Shown: positions 36,431 through 46,249, numbered from the stretch's first letter. The stretch is 64,000 bases of DNA from Rhodospirillales bacterium (GCA_017644185.1 JAEPMA010000007.1:124001-188000), one strand, 5' to 3'. Numbers and translations: made by a program. The notes: generated by a model not told the origin, from the sequence alone.

Positions 36431-36476
36431 ATAGTTGAAATCGATTAATGTTATAAAAGTGATAAGAGTTAACTAT
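36431..36476 (+). promoter_or_regulatory. Possible OxyR self-binding region
   Basis: The AT-rich stretch before oxyR holds ATAG-N7-CGAT (36431-36445) and ATAA-N7-CTAT (36462-36476), which resemble OxyR half-sites (ATAG-N7-CTAT). Their spacing is not the classical 22 bases, so this is a tentative site for autoregulation. Confidence 0.25.
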
Positions 36477-36490
36477 CTAAGGGGGTGGCC

Positions 36491-37402
36491 ATGAACCTGC
36501 GCGATCTCGAATACGTCGTCGCCGTTGCCGAGGAGGGGCATTTCGGGCGCGCGTCCGAACGCTGCCATGTTTCCCAGCCGGCACTGAGTGGCCAGATCAA
36601 GAAGCTGGAGGATCGTCTCGGCGTCCAATTGTTCGAACGCACCAACCGCCGTGTCGCGGTGACGCCGATCGGTGCCGAGGTGGTGGAGAAGGCAAAACGC
36701 GCCCTGATGATCGCGGACGAGATCGAGGATGCTGCGGCGGCCTATTCCGATCCCCTCGCAGGGCCGTTGAGGTTCGGCACGATTCCGACCATCGGGCCAT
36801 TTCTGCTGCCGGCCATCCTGCGGCCGTTGAAAGAGGCGCTACCGAAAATGCAGCTGACACTTCGGGAAGACGTTACCCAGGAACTGGAACGTAAACTGAC
36901 GTCCGGCGAGATCGATGTGGCGGTGACCGCGACGGACCCGAAGGAAACCGGGATCGAGGAAGTCCCGCTTTACGATGAGCCTTTCTGCGTCGCGCTGCCG
37001 GTCGGGCATCCGTTGGATACAGGTAAAGACTTGGACGTGACAACCCTGAGCAACACCGAACTGTTGTTGTTGAAGGATGGCCACTGTCTTTCCGATCAAG
37101 TCGCGAGACTGTGCGGGCTGGCCAGAAAATCGAACGTGAAGGGATTGGATACGCAGGCCTCGAGCCTTGAAACCATTGTCGGGTTGGTCGCCGCCGGGGC
37201 GGGTATTACGTTCCTTCCCGCATCAATGGTCGGTGAGGCGGGGACGTTGCGTCCGGGGATCACGATCCGCAGAGCTACCAACGAAGCCGCGAGCCGCCGT
37301 GTCAGGATGATTTACCGTGAAACGTTCCCGAAGCGCGCCCTGCTGGCGGCCATGTCGGCGGTGATCCTCGAAAACCTGCCTGAAGGGGTGACGCCGGTTT
37401 AG
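36491..37402 (+). CDS. oxyR: LysR-family peroxide sensor OxyR
   Basis: Counting from the ATG at 36491 (AAGGGGGTGG upstream), the 303-residue protein carries Cys199 and Cys208 in LLLLKDGHCLSDQVARLC, the same positions and motif as the disulphide pair that senses hydrogen peroxide in E. coli OxyR. The N-terminal winged helix is NLRDLEYVVAVAEEGHFGRA. OxyR activates catalase and peroxidase genes, but none is next to it here, so its targets are elsewhere. A GTG two codons upstream is a possible alternative start. Confidence 0.93.
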   Translation: MNLRDLEYVVAVAEEGHFGRASERCHVSQPALSGQIKKLEDRLGVQLFERTNRRVAVTPIGAEVVEKAKRALMIADEIEDAAAAYSDPLAGPLRFGTIPTIGPFLLPAILRPLKEALPKMQLTLREDVTQELERKLTSGEIDVAVTATDPKETGIEEVPLYDEPFCVALPVGHPLDTGKDLDVTTLSNTELLLLKDGHCLSDQVARLCGLARKSNVKGLDTQASSLETIVGLVAAGAGITFLPASMVGEAGTLRPGITIRRATNEAASRRVRMIYRETFPKRALLAAMSAVILENLPEGVTPV

Positions 37403-37417
37403 GGCAAAATAGAAATC

Positions 37418-37486
37418 GTCATTCCCGCGTAAGGGGGAACCCAGCATACCCATCGAAATCCGGGTCCGCGCATTTGCGGGGATGAC
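37418..37486. repeat. Dispersed palindromic repeat (CGTCATTCCCGC type)
   Basis: GTCATTCCCGC (37418-37428) and GCGGGGATGAC (37476-37486) form near-perfect outer arms around AAGGGGGAACCCAGC. Sequences of this kind are common intergenic repeats in proteobacteria. It lies between convergent oxyR and the GlcG-like gene and could act as a terminator. Confidence 0.7.
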
Positions 37487-37494
37487 AGTGACAA

Positions 37495-37920
37495 TTACGA
37501 CTTCAAGGACGCAGAAACGCCGAGACCCGCGCCCTCGATTCCGGCAACCGCCGCCAGCTCGTCATTTCCTGAATTGTCGCCGCTGATACCCACGGCGCCC
37601 ACGATATGCTTGCCGTCGCGGATCAATACCCCGCCCGGCACCGGTACCATGCGGCCGCCGGAAGCAGCGGCGACGGCACTTAAAAACGTGGCGTTCTTAT
37701 CTTTCAATTCGCAGCCGTCGAGCCCAAAGCCGAGCGCGCCGTAGGCTTTGCCGATGGCGATCTCGGGCCTGAGGATGCCGCTGCCGTCGGCGCGCTTGAA
37801 GGCGACCAGATGCCCGCCCGCGTCGAGCACGGCGACGGTCAGTGGATCGAAGCCATGCTCGTCCCCGTAAGCGTGCGCACCGTCGACGATCCGGCTCGCC
37901 TGTTCGAGTGTCAGCGTCAT
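37495..37920 (-). CDS. GlcG/HbpS-like (DUF336) cytosolic protein
   Basis: From the ATG at 37920 (AGGGGGAATAAG upstream) the product has 141 residues and no signal peptide. It shows the DUF336 core: LTVAVLDAGGHLVAFKRADG, IAIGKAYGALGFG, and PVPGGVLIRDGKHIVGAVGIS. GlcG, the namesake, is encoded in glycolate operons, and relatives bind haem or take part in diol metabolism. It starts 10 bases after the stop of the class V aminotransferase gene, so the two form an operon; a shared role in glyoxylate or glycolate metabolism is reasonable but unproven. Confidence 0.9.
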   Translation of the reverse strand: MTLTLEQASRIVDGAHAYGDEHGFDPLTVAVLDAGGHLVAFKRADGSGILRPEIAIGKAYGALGFGLDGCELKDKNATFLSAVAAASGGRMVPVPGGVLIRDGKHIVGAVGISGDNSGNDELAAVAGIEGAGLGVSASLKS

Positions 37921-37930
37921 CTTATTCCCC

Positions 37931-39136
37931 CTAATCGCGCAGCGCGCCGGCAAGATAGGCGGCGGCCGCGGCCACACCGCCCTTGGAGTTTTCATCCGTC
38001 AGTCCGAGTGAATCCAAAGCGACTTCAAGAGCGCCCAGCGTGCCCATCATCATCGGTGCGTTGACGTGGCCCATGTGGGCGATGCGGAACGCCTTGCCCG
38101 ACAGATCGCCGATCCCGAGGCCGAGCGTCACACCCAGTCTGTCGAAGCAGAACGCGCGGATCGGCTCGGGCCGAAGATCGTCGCGCAGCAACAGAGTGGT
38201 CACGGAGACCGATCGTTCATTTGGTTCGGTAATGTTGAAATCGAAAGAACCGCCCTTGCGCCAGACCTCCACGGCGGCATGCGTCGCGCCGGCAAGCAGG
38301 CGGTGACGTTCGAAAATACTCGGAAGCCCTTCTTCGAGGATCATATCCATCGCTTTTCTGAGCCCGAAAAGTAAGTGTACAGGGGGCGTGCCGGCGTACT
38401 TGCGGTAATGCTCTTCCTGGTCGCGGCTCGACCAGTTCCAGTAGGATGTCACCAGATCGGCGGTCTTGTGGCGTTCCTTGGCTTTCGCGTTGGCGGCGAC
38501 GAAGCTCAGGCCGGGCGGTGTCATCAGGCCCTTTTGCGAGCCGCCGACGGCGACGTCCACACCCCATTTATCCATCTCGAACGGCATGCAGGCGAGCGAC
38601 GCGATGGTGTCGACCATTAAAAGCGCATCATGTCCGGCGGCATCCATTGCCTTGCGGATCGCCTCGATGTCGTTGACGCAACCGCTCGCGGTGTCGACCT
38701 GGACGACAAGGACGGCCTTGATTTTGTTTTCCGTGTCGGCACGGAGCGCATCCTCGACTTTTTGCGGGTCGACGGCGCGCCGCCAATCACCTGTGACGCG
38801 CTCGATGCTGATCCCCATCGACTTGGCGAATTCACCCCAGCCGACGGCGAAGCGGCCGCTTTCCAGCACTAAGATCGTGTCGCCGCGGCTGAGCACGTTG
38901 GCGATGGAGGCCTCCCACGCGCCGTGGCCGTTGGCGATGTAAATATACGTGTCGCCGGTCGTCGCGAAGATGGTCTTTAGGTCCTTGAGACATCGCGTCG
39001 TGATGCCGAGAAGCTCGCCACCGCCTTCGCCGCCGTAGATGTCGATGGCGGGACGGTGCATGGCGCCAAGCACCTCGTCTGGAACCGTGGTCGGGCCGGG
39101 AATGCTGAGAAACTGTCTGCCGTGTTTGAGTGTCAT
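37931..39136 (-). CDS. Class V aminotransferase, serine/alanine-glyoxylate type
   Basis: Taking the ATG at 39136, the product has 401 residues and starts FLSIPGPTTVPDEV, the typical N-terminus of serine-glyoxylate and alanine-glyoxylate aminotransferases. The PLP lysine is Lys202 in VGGSQKGLMTPPG and the pyridine-binding Asp is Asp176 in MVDTIASL. These enzymes convert glyoxylate to glycine, taking the amino group from serine or alanine. Together with GlcG-like protein and malate synthase G this points to glyoxylate handling. Upstream in-frame extension to 39229 is not supported by a better start. Confidence 0.9.
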   Translation of the reverse strand: MTLKHGRQFLSIPGPTTVPDEVLGAMHRPAIDIYGGEGGGELLGITTRCLKDLKTIFATTGDTYIYIANGHGAWEASIANVLSRGDTILVLESGRFAVGWGEFAKSMGISIERVTGDWRRAVDPQKVEDALRADTENKIKAVLVVQVDTASGCVNDIEAIRKAMDAAGHDALLMVDTIASLACMPFEMDKWGVDVAVGGSQKGLMTPPGLSFVAANAKAKERHKTADLVTSYWNWSSRDQEEHYRKYAGTPPVHLLFGLRKAMDMILEEGLPSIFERHRLLAGATHAAVEVWRKGGSFDFNITEPNERSVSVTTLLLRDDLRPEPIRAFCFDRLGVTLGLGIGDLSGKAFRIAHMGHVNAPMMMGTLGALEVALDSLGLTDENSKGGVAAAAAYLAGALRD

Positions 39137-39285
39137 GATGCTGCCGTGCGCGGAAATGAGGTCGAAACGAGCCTGATCCTTCCTGACGCCCGTTCGCTTG
39201 TCCAGAACGTAAATCAATCCCTGACGCAAAGATTGCGTCCCCGGGGGTGGGCGTTAAATTAGGACCCCTGATCGGGAGGATCATC

Positions 39286-40878
39286 ATGGAATTTGACTTT
39301 GTTATCGTCGGCGGCGGTTCCGCCGGGTGTGTGCTTGCCAACCGTTTGAGTGCCGACCCGGCATACAGTGTCTGCTTGATCGAGGCCGGCGGCGAGGACC
39401 GGAACCCCTGGATTCACATCCCCGCAGGTTATGTGAAGACCATGGTCGATCCGACGATCAATTGGTTATTCGATACGAAACCCGACGAGCGAACCGGCAA
39501 CCGCGCAATCCCCGTCCCGAGAGGTAAGGTGCTGGGTGGATCGAGTGCCATCAACGGCATGCTCTACGTCCGCGGTCAGGCCGCCGATTACGACACCTGG
39601 GCGCAGATGGGCTGCCGCGGCTGGTCGTTTTCCGACGTCCTTCCGTATTTCAAACGCTCCGAGAACCGCGAACAGGGGGCGGACGAATTTCACGGCGTCG
39701 GGGGGCCGCTGAACGTGACCGAGACGACGGTCCGCTACGATACCCTCGACAAGGTGATCCAGTCGGCGGGCGAACTGGGCTACCCGATGAACGTCGACTA
39801 CAACGGCGCCGATCAGGAAGGCTTCGCCTATTTCCAGGTGACGCAGCGCCACGGTCGCCGCTTTAGCGCCAAGAACGCATATCTGGACCCGGTGCGGCGG
39901 CGCGACAATCTTCATGTCGAAACGCATGCCTTCGCGCAGAAAGTCGTGGTCGAGAATGGGCGGGCTACCGGCGTCGTCATTCGCCAGGGCGGCCAAGAGC
40001 GGACGATCAAAGCGAAAAGGGAATTCGTTCTTTCGGCGGGTGCCGTGCAGTCACCGCAACTCCTCGAACTTTCCGGTATCGGCCAGGGCGAACGGCTGAA
40101 TAAGCTTGGCGTCGAGGTGGTGCACGACCTCAAGGGGGTCGGTGAGAACCTGCAGGATCACTATATCTCCCGCCTGTCGTGGCGGCTTAAGGGGTTAGAA
40201 AGCCTTAATCAGTCGACGCGCGGTCCCAAACTGATGATGGAAGTGCTCCGCTACTTCATGCAGCGGAAGGGCGCCCTGACCATGCCGGCCGGGATCATCG
40301 CGGGTTTTGTCAAAAGCCGGCCGGAGCTTAAGGACCCCGACATCCAGTATCACATCGCGCATGCGACGTTCGCCAATCCGCACAAGCGCGTCTTCGACAA
40401 GTTTCCAGGGATCACCATCGGGCCATGCCAGTTGCGTCCTGAGAGTCGCGGCTATATCCACGCGACGTCGCCGGATATGGAGGTGAAGCCGGATATCCAG
40501 CCTAACTTCCTGGCGACACGGACCGATTGCGAGGTGCACGTGGCGGGCCTCAAGATCGGCCGCGAACTCATGGCGACGAGCGTGCTCGGCCCGCACGCGG
40601 TGGAGGAACTCTCTCCCGGGATCGACGCCAACGACGACGAAGCGCTTCTGGCGCACGCCAAGGCGACGGGGGCAACGCTCTACCACCCGGTCGGCACGTG
40701 CAAGATGGGGATGGACGAGATGGCGGTCGTGGATCCGGCCCTTAAGGTCAAAGGGATCGAGGGGCTTCGCGTTGCCGATGCGTCGGTCATGCCGAACTTG
40801 ATCAGCGGCAACACCAACGCACCAACCATGATGATCGCGGAGAAGGCGTCCGATATGATGCTTAAGGATGCCCGCTGA
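39286..40878 (+). CDS. GMC-family FAD oxidoreductase (choline dehydrogenase-like)
   Basis: From the ATG at 39286 (GGGAGG upstream) the protein has 530 residues. FAD binding is shown by VIVGGGSAGCVLANRLS at the N-terminus and by GKVLGGSSAINGMLYVRG. The active-site pair is the His in GATLYHPVGTCKMG and the Asn in SGNTNAPTMM. GMC enzymes oxidise alcohols such as choline or sugar alcohols. No betaine aldehyde dehydrogenase is adjacent, so choline is not a safe substrate guess. Its stop is back to back with the stop of the convergent MocA-type gene. Confidence 0.9.
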   Translation: MEFDFVIVGGGSAGCVLANRLSADPAYSVCLIEAGGEDRNPWIHIPAGYVKTMVDPTINWLFDTKPDERTGNRAIPVPRGKVLGGSSAINGMLYVRGQAADYDTWAQMGCRGWSFSDVLPYFKRSENREQGADEFHGVGGPLNVTETTVRYDTLDKVIQSAGELGYPMNVDYNGADQEGFAYFQVTQRHGRRFSAKNAYLDPVRRRDNLHVETHAFAQKVVVENGRATGVVIRQGGQERTIKAKREFVLSAGAVQSPQLLELSGIGQGERLNKLGVEVVHDLKGVGENLQDHYISRLSWRLKGLESLNQSTRGPKLMMEVLRYFMQRKGALTMPAGIIAGFVKSRPELKDPDIQYHIAHATFANPHKRVFDKFPGITIGPCQLRPESRGYIHATSPDMEVKPDIQPNFLATRTDCEVHVAGLKIGRELMATSVLGPHAVEELSPGIDANDDEALLAHAKATGATLYHPVGTCKMGMDEMAVVDPALKVKGIEGLRVADASVMPNLISGNTNAPTMMIAEKASDMMLKDAR

Positions 40879-41478
40879 CTATTTGCTCAGGTCTTCCGGC
40901 GTGTCGATATCCAGCAGCGTTCCCGGATCGTCAACAGGGACCGCGATGACCCGTTCCGGGTGCGCGTTGAGGATCGCGCGCGCGCCGATATCACCGGAAA
41001 GCGCGCAGAGCCGGGTGAAATAGCGGGCGGAAAACAGAACGGGATGGCCGCGCTTGCCGTTATGCACTGGCACCACGATATCGTGCCCGCCCTTGTAATC
41101 GAGCGCTGACAGCATCGCGGTCAGTGTTTCTGATTTGAGCCTCGGCATATCACCGAGCACCACGAACAAAGACGTCATTTCGGCGTTGATGGCGTTGGCG
41201 CCGGTCGCAAGCGAGGTGCCCATCCCCGACCACGGCGTGGCGTTGCGGATACAACGGACCGCCAGGCCGTTTAGGGCGCGTTCCACCTGATCGGCGTCGT
41301 GCCCGGTGACCACCACCACATCGCCCAGGTTGGCAGCAAGAATGCGCTCCGCGGTGACGCGGATCATCGGCTCGTTGTTGACCAGGTGGAGGAGTTTGTT
41401 GTCCGTCCCGAAGCGTTCGGAGCGTCCGGCGGCGAGAATGATGGCGGCCGCTTTTGTCGAGTCTGGTTTGGTCTTCAT
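40879..41478 (-). CDS. mocA: MocA-like molybdenum cofactor cytidylyltransferase
   Basis: The 199-residue nucleotidyltransferase has the N-terminal AAAIILAAGRSERFGTDNKLL loop, the acidic VLGDMPRLK site, and RGHPVLFSARYF, all typical of the MocA/MobA family. MocA adds CMP to molybdopterin to make the form used by xanthine-oxidase-family enzymes. Its start overlaps the xdhC stop by 4 bases (ATGA), and it closes the operon of the molybdenum hydroxylase, so it probably matures that enzyme's cofactor. Confidence 0.88.
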   Translation of the reverse strand: MKTKPDSTKAAAIILAAGRSERFGTDNKLLHLVNNEPMIRVTAERILAANLGDVVVVTGHDADQVERALNGLAVRCIRNATPWSGMGTSLATGANAINAEMTSLFVVLGDMPRLKSETLTAMLSALDYKGGHDIVVPVHNGKRGHPVLFSARYFTRLCALSGDIGARAILNAHPERVIAVPVDDPGTLLDIDTPEDLSK

Positions 41479-42413
41479 ACGGGAAATTTCTCGCGGTAGG
41501 TCATCAATACCTCGGCCACCAGCGAGATCGCGATCTCGGGCGGATTGCGCGAGCCCATGGAAATCCCCAGTGGTCCCTTGATGCGTTTCACGTCGTCTTC
41601 ATTCACGCCGTCTTCGATAAAGCGGCTGACGCGTTCGGCGTGAGTGTTCCGGCTGCCGAGCGCGCCGATGTAAAACGCGTCCGATTCCATCGCCGCCTTG
41701 AGTACAGGACCTTCAAGCTCGTGTTCGTGAAATAAAGTCGCCACAGCCGTCCAGCGGTCGAGCAAACCGTCAGGGAGGGATTTCGACGTGGTCGCACCGA
41801 CGGTCTCGCACTGCTTGGCGGTTTCGTCTTCGGTGGTGATCGCGTGCACCGTGATATCGGACGCCGCCGCGATTTCGGATGTCGCGGCGAGCACCGGGCC
41901 CTTTCCGGCCACGACAAGTTTCAAGGGTGGCCGATACAATCTGTCGAACGTGTCGCCGTCGCATGTCAGTTGAAGGCGGTCCGGGTTTTCAGCGTCGTCG
42001 AGCCGGCTTTCGCCTGTCGACATGTTTGTGATGAGGCTGACCGGCTTGCGCGCATCCATGGCGTTGACAAGTTCGTCGGCAAGTTCGTCGGAGAAGCCGA
42101 CATCGATATAGACGTCGATGGCACTGCCGCAGGGGAGGGCAATGTCGAAGTAGGGCGAGTTGACGCCGTAGCGGATCGAGCGGTTCTTCCCCTCGTCCAT
42201 CGCCGCCTTGGTTTCCTCGACGAGCGCACCCTCGACACAGCCCCCTGACAGGAAGCCGGTGAAGTCGCCGGCGTCGGAAACCGCCATCTGGCTGCCGGCG
42301 GGCCGGGGGCCCGTCGGTTCGACGTTGTAGAGCGTCAGCAACGCGGCGCGTTTCCCCTCGGACCTCCATTTACGGAGGTCCGGGAGGACGTATTCTGAAA
42401 ATCTGCCGTTCAT
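41475..42413 (-). CDS. XdhC/CoxF-family molybdenum-cofactor insertion protein
   Basis: The 312-residue product has the XdhC signature DAGDFTGFLSGGCVEGALVEE near residue 50 and the C-terminal Rossmann domain (VVAGKGPVLAATSEIAA; YIGALGSRNTHAERVSRF, IKGPLGISMGSRNPPEIAISL). XdhC binds molybdenum cofactor, helps sulphurate it and delivers it to the large subunit. It lies directly downstream of the CoxL-type gene, 16 bases away, as expected. Confidence 0.92.
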   Translation of the reverse strand: MNGRFSEYVLPDLRKWRSEGKRAALLTLYNVEPTGPRPAGSQMAVSDAGDFTGFLSGGCVEGALVEETKAAMDEGKNRSIRYGVNSPYFDIALPCGSAIDVYIDVGFSDELADELVNAMDARKPVSLITNMSTGESRLDDAENPDRLQLTCDGDTFDRLYRPPLKLVVAGKGPVLAATSEIAAASDITVHAITTEDETAKQCETVGATTSKSLPDGLLDRWTAVATLFHEHELEGPVLKAAMESDAFYIGALGSRNTHAERVSRFIEDGVNEDDVKRIKGPLGISMGSRNPPEIAISLVAEVLMTYREKFPV

Positions 42414-42429
42414 GGTGCCCTATATAGGC

Positions 42430-44781
42430 TTAACCGGTGGCTTTTGCATCCCTGATGGCTTTCCACACCTTTTCCGGTGTCAGCGGCATATCGATGTGAT
42501 GGACGCCGTATTCTTTAAGCGCATCACAAACCGCGTTGACGATGGCCGGAGGTGCACCGACGCAACCCGCTTCGCCGGCGCCTTTGACGCCGAGCAGGTT
42601 CTTTTCGGTGGGCGCGTCCTCGTAATACGCGATCACCATCCGCGGCATGTCGTCGGCGCGTGGTAACGCGTAGTCCATCAGCGAGCCGGTCACCAACTGG
42701 CCGCTCTCGTCGTAGTAGATGTCTTCCATCAGCGCCTGGCCGAGTCCCTGGGCGATCCCGCCCATGACCTGGCCGCTTGCCAGCATCTCGTTGACGATGG
42801 TGCCGAAGTCATCGACCACCCAGTAGCCGTCGACCTTGATGGTGCCGGTTTCCGGATCGACCTCGACCTCGCAGGCGTGGCCGCCGTTCGGGATCGAGAT
42901 GATGCCGCGCTCGAACACGCTCGAGATGTTCATGCAGCCGGGCTCCAGATCATCCGGCAGATTGTCCGGATCGTTCTGGGAATCGATGGCATCGCGAATG
43001 GTCATCGTGTGGTTGGTGCCCGGCACGTGGAAGCGGCCGTCCTCGAACTCGACCTTGTCGGCGTCGACGTCGAAACGGTGCGCGGCGATTTTCTTGCCGA
43101 CCTCGATGATCTGGCGCGACGTCTGGGTGACGGCGCTGCCACCGACTTCCAGCCCGCGCGAGCCCCCATGACCGCCGCCGATTTCGGTGGCGTCGGTGTC
43201 GGACTGACGGAACACGATGTCTTCCATGGCGAGGCCCAGATGACCGGCCAGCAGCTGCGCGTGAACGGTTTCATGGCCCATGCCGGTCGACGCGGTGCCG
43301 ACGGAAAGTTCCACCTTGCCGTTGTCGAGGAAGGTGACCTTCGCTTCTTCTTTCGGGCCACCACCCGTGCATTCCAGATACATGCAGACGCCGAAGCCGC
43401 GCTTCATGCCCTTGGCTTCGCTGGCTTCCACGCGCTTGGCGTAACCCTCGCGGTCGGAAATCCGGATCGTCTCTTCGAACACTTCCGGGAAGTTGCCGCA
43501 GTCGATGTCGAGGCCCATGGGCGACTTCATCGGCAAGGCTTCCGGTGGGATCAGGTTTTTGCGGCGCAACTCGATCGGGTCCATGCCCAACTGGGCCGCC
43601 GCGTAATCGATGATGCGGTCGATGTGATACGACCCTTCCGGCCGCCCCGCGCCCCGGTAGGGGTCGAGTGGGCAGGTGTTCGTGAACGGCGCGATGGCGG
43701 TGTAGTAGATCCCATCGAACTTGAACGGGCCGCCCTGGGTGCGGCTGGAGCCGCCGGTCGGCGTGAACGAGCCGACGGTCCCGCAAAACGCGCCGAGATT
43801 GCCCACCGATTCGGTGCGCAAGCCACGGAACGTGCCGTCATTATCCAGCGCGATCTGCACTTTAGACACCTGGTCGCGGCCATGGGTGTCGGAGAGGAAG
43901 CTCTCGGAACGGTCGTTAATCCATTTCACGGCGCGCTTCAGTTCTTTCGCGGCATGCAGGATCAGGATCGGTTCCGGATAGACACCGTTCTTGCCGCCGA
44001 ACCCGCCGCCCACGTCCGGGGCGATGTGGTGCAGGTTTTCCTTGCCGATTTTCAAAACCACATCTGCGATGGTGTCGCGGTTGGCGTGAATGTTCTGCGA
44101 CGAGTTCCAGAGCGTGAATTTGCCGGTTTCCGGATCGAAGTCGGCGACCGCACCGCGCGGTTCCATCGGGGTCGCGGTGACGCGGTTGTTGACCATGTTC
44201 AGCGTGATCACGTGGTCGGCGTCCGCGAAGGCCTTTTTCTGGACTTCCTCGTCACCGAGCTCGAAGTCGAGGCACACGTTACCGGGCGCGATGTCCCATA
44301 TTTGCGGCGCGCCTTCCTTGATGGCTTCCGACTGGTGGGTGACCGAGGGCAGGCTTTCGTAATCGACCTCGATCAGTTCCATCGCATCGCGGCAGATATC
44401 CTGGGTCTCGGCGACGACCAGGGCGACCGGCTGGCCGACATACCGCACCCGGTCGATGGCGAGGGCATGGTGCGGCGGCACCTTCATGTCGGAGCCGTCG
44501 ATGAACGTCCGCACAGCGGACTTGGTCGGAATCGGGTCGTAGCCAGTCGATTTCCAGTCGTCGCCGGTGACGATCAGCAGGACACCGTCGAGTGCCGCCG
44601 CTTCGGAAACGTCGATGGATTTGATGTCGGCGTGCGCTTCCGGGGAGCGCAGGACCATCGCGTAAGCCTGATTTTCGATATTGACGTCATCGATATATTT
44701 GCCGTGACCGGTCAGAAAACGGACGTCTTCAACGCGGCGCTGGTTTTCGCCGATACCGTTGCGTGCAACGTAAGTAGCCAT
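42430..44781 (-). CDS. Molybdopterin-binding large subunit, form-II CoxL-like
   Basis: The 783-residue protein belongs to the xanthine oxidase family: an aldehyde-oxidase a/b hammerhead (about 10-140) and the molybdopterin-binding part with VGGGFGGKNGVYPEP and GHGGSRGLEVGGSAV. The active-site loop reads LDPYRGAGRPEGSYH, which matches the form II type (AYRGAGR) rather than the AYxCSFR motif of true CO dehydrogenase (form I). The substrate is therefore probably not CO; aldehydes, purines or N-heterocycles are possible. It is the third gene of the minus-strand order CoxS-CoxM-CoxL-XdhC-MocA. Confidence 0.92.
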   Translation of the reverse strand: MATYVARNGIGENQRRVEDVRFLTGHGKYIDDVNIENQAYAMVLRSPEAHADIKSIDVSEAAALDGVLLIVTGDDWKSTGYDPIPTKSAVRTFIDGSDMKVPPHHALAIDRVRYVGQPVALVVAETQDICRDAMELIEVDYESLPSVTHQSEAIKEGAPQIWDIAPGNVCLDFELGDEEVQKKAFADADHVITLNMVNNRVTATPMEPRGAVADFDPETGKFTLWNSSQNIHANRDTIADVVLKIGKENLHHIAPDVGGGFGGKNGVYPEPILILHAAKELKRAVKWINDRSESFLSDTHGRDQVSKVQIALDNDGTFRGLRTESVGNLGAFCGTVGSFTPTGGSSRTQGGPFKFDGIYYTAIAPFTNTCPLDPYRGAGRPEGSYHIDRIIDYAAAQLGMDPIELRRKNLIPPEALPMKSPMGLDIDCGNFPEVFEETIRISDREGYAKRVEASEAKGMKRGFGVCMYLECTGGGPKEEAKVTFLDNGKVELSVGTASTGMGHETVHAQLLAGHLGLAMEDIVFRQSDTDATEIGGGHGGSRGLEVGGSAVTQTSRQIIEVGKKIAAHRFDVDADKVEFEDGRFHVPGTNHTMTIRDAIDSQNDPDNLPDDLEPGCMNISSVFERGIISIPNGGHACEVEVDPETGTIKVDGYWVVDDFGTIVNEMLASGQVMGGIAQGLGQALMEDIYYDESGQLVTGSLMDYALPRADDMPRMVIAYYEDAPTEKNLLGVKGAGEAGCVGAPPAIVNAVCDALKEYGVHHIDMPLTPEKVWKAIRDAKATG

Positions 44782-44796
44782 GTGTCTCTCTCCCGC

Positions 44797-45594
44797 TTAG
44801 CCGTTCGCTTCCGCAACCGCACGACGGGCGAGAACGCCGATCAGGTGCGCACGGTATTCGCGGCTTGCGTGAATGTCGTTATTGAGGTCGTCGGCCGGCA
44901 CCAAGCCGTCCTTGATACTGTCCGGGCTGAAGCTGGCGGTTAGGGCCTGCTCCATTTCCGGGACGCGGAACACGCAGGGTCCGGCCCCGGTGACGGCGAC
45001 ACGGACGGTGTTGCCGAACTTGGCCACCATCACACCGACCAGCGCATAACGGGTCGCCGGGTTCGGGAACTTGATGTAGCCGACGGCTTCCGGGATCGGG
45101 AAGCTGATCTCGGTGATCAGCTCACCTTCGTTCAACGCGGTGTCGAACATGCCGGTGAAGAAATTGTCGGCGTCGATCTCGCGCTCGTTGGTGATCACGG
45201 TCGCCCCAAGGCCGAGCACAGCGGCCGGATAGTCCGCCGCCGGATCGTTGTTGGCGACGGAACCGCCGATCGTGCCGCGGTTGCGGACGTGCGGATCGCC
45301 GATGCCGCCGGCCAGTTTGGCAAGCGCCGGGATCGCCGATTTGATGTCGGCGTTCGCCGCGACTTCCGCATGGCGGGTCATCGCCTTGATCGAAATGCTG
45401 TCGCCGCCTGCCGTAATACCGGAAAGGCCGTCGACGCGAGAAAGCGAAATCAGGTCCGACGGCATGGCCAGGCGCTGCTTGAGGACCGGGATCAGGGTCT
45501 GGCCACCAGCCAGGAACTGCCCGTCCTCGGCGTCGCCGAGGGCCGCTTTGACGTCGTCGATGGATGTGGGGTTTTTGATTCCGAAATCGTACAT
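44797..45594 (-). CDS. FAD-binding medium subunit, CoxM-like
   Basis: The 265-residue protein is a FAD-binding type 2 domain plus CO-dehydrogenase flavoprotein C-terminal domain. Visible are AGGQTLIPVLKQRLA, the FAD-phosphate loop HVRNRGTIGGSVANNDPAADYPAAVL, and NFFTGMFDTALNEGELITEI. It passes electrons from the molybdenum subunit to FAD via the iron-sulphur subunit. It sits between the CoxS- and CoxL-like genes, 2 and 15 bases away. Confidence 0.93.
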   Translation of the reverse strand: MYDFGIKNPTSIDDVKAALGDAEDGQFLAGGQTLIPVLKQRLAMPSDLISLSRVDGLSGITAGGDSISIKAMTRHAEVAANADIKSAIPALAKLAGGIGDPHVRNRGTIGGSVANNDPAADYPAAVLGLGATVITNEREIDADNFFTGMFDTALNEGELITEISFPIPEAVGYIKFPNPATRYALVGVMVAKFGNTVRVAVTGAGPCVFRVPEMEQALTASFSPDSIKDGLVPADDLNNDIHASREYRAHLIGVLARRAVAEANG

Positions 45595-45596
45595 GG

Positions 45597-46064
<468 letters not shown>

Positions 46065-46220
46065 TTAATTCTCCCCCTGGAATGTCTTTCAGGGCCGCGA
46101 ACAGGCCCCGGGCACTCTCGTTCAAATGTACGTAACACAAAGCTCACCATCACGCCGGGGGTGCCGGGTGGCAGATCGCCTATGTCCATCCTATATAAAA
46201 ATTGGTGATGACGCCGGGCG

Positions 46221-46249
46221 TTGCAAGTCTTTATACATTCCCATAACAA
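46221..46249 (+). promoter_or_regulatory. Candidate sigma-70 promoter for coxG
   Basis: TTGCAA (46221-46226) and TAACAA (46244-46249) are 17 bases apart and lie 46 bases before the coxG ATG. The 231-base divergent region between coxS and coxG also holds AT-rich sequence that could serve the opposite direction. Confidence 0.4.

Noticed and set aside
42877..44943. A 688-codon open frame opposite the CoxL-type gene, and similar ones opposite GGT (19684-21267), malate synthase (33482-35083), DUF3604 (55293-57179) and the second dctP (62512-63903)
   Set aside because: They are out-of-frame shadows that follow GC-rich codon bias in the opposite strand. Their residue content is biased to Arg, Asp, Gly and His, and each lies over a recognised family member.
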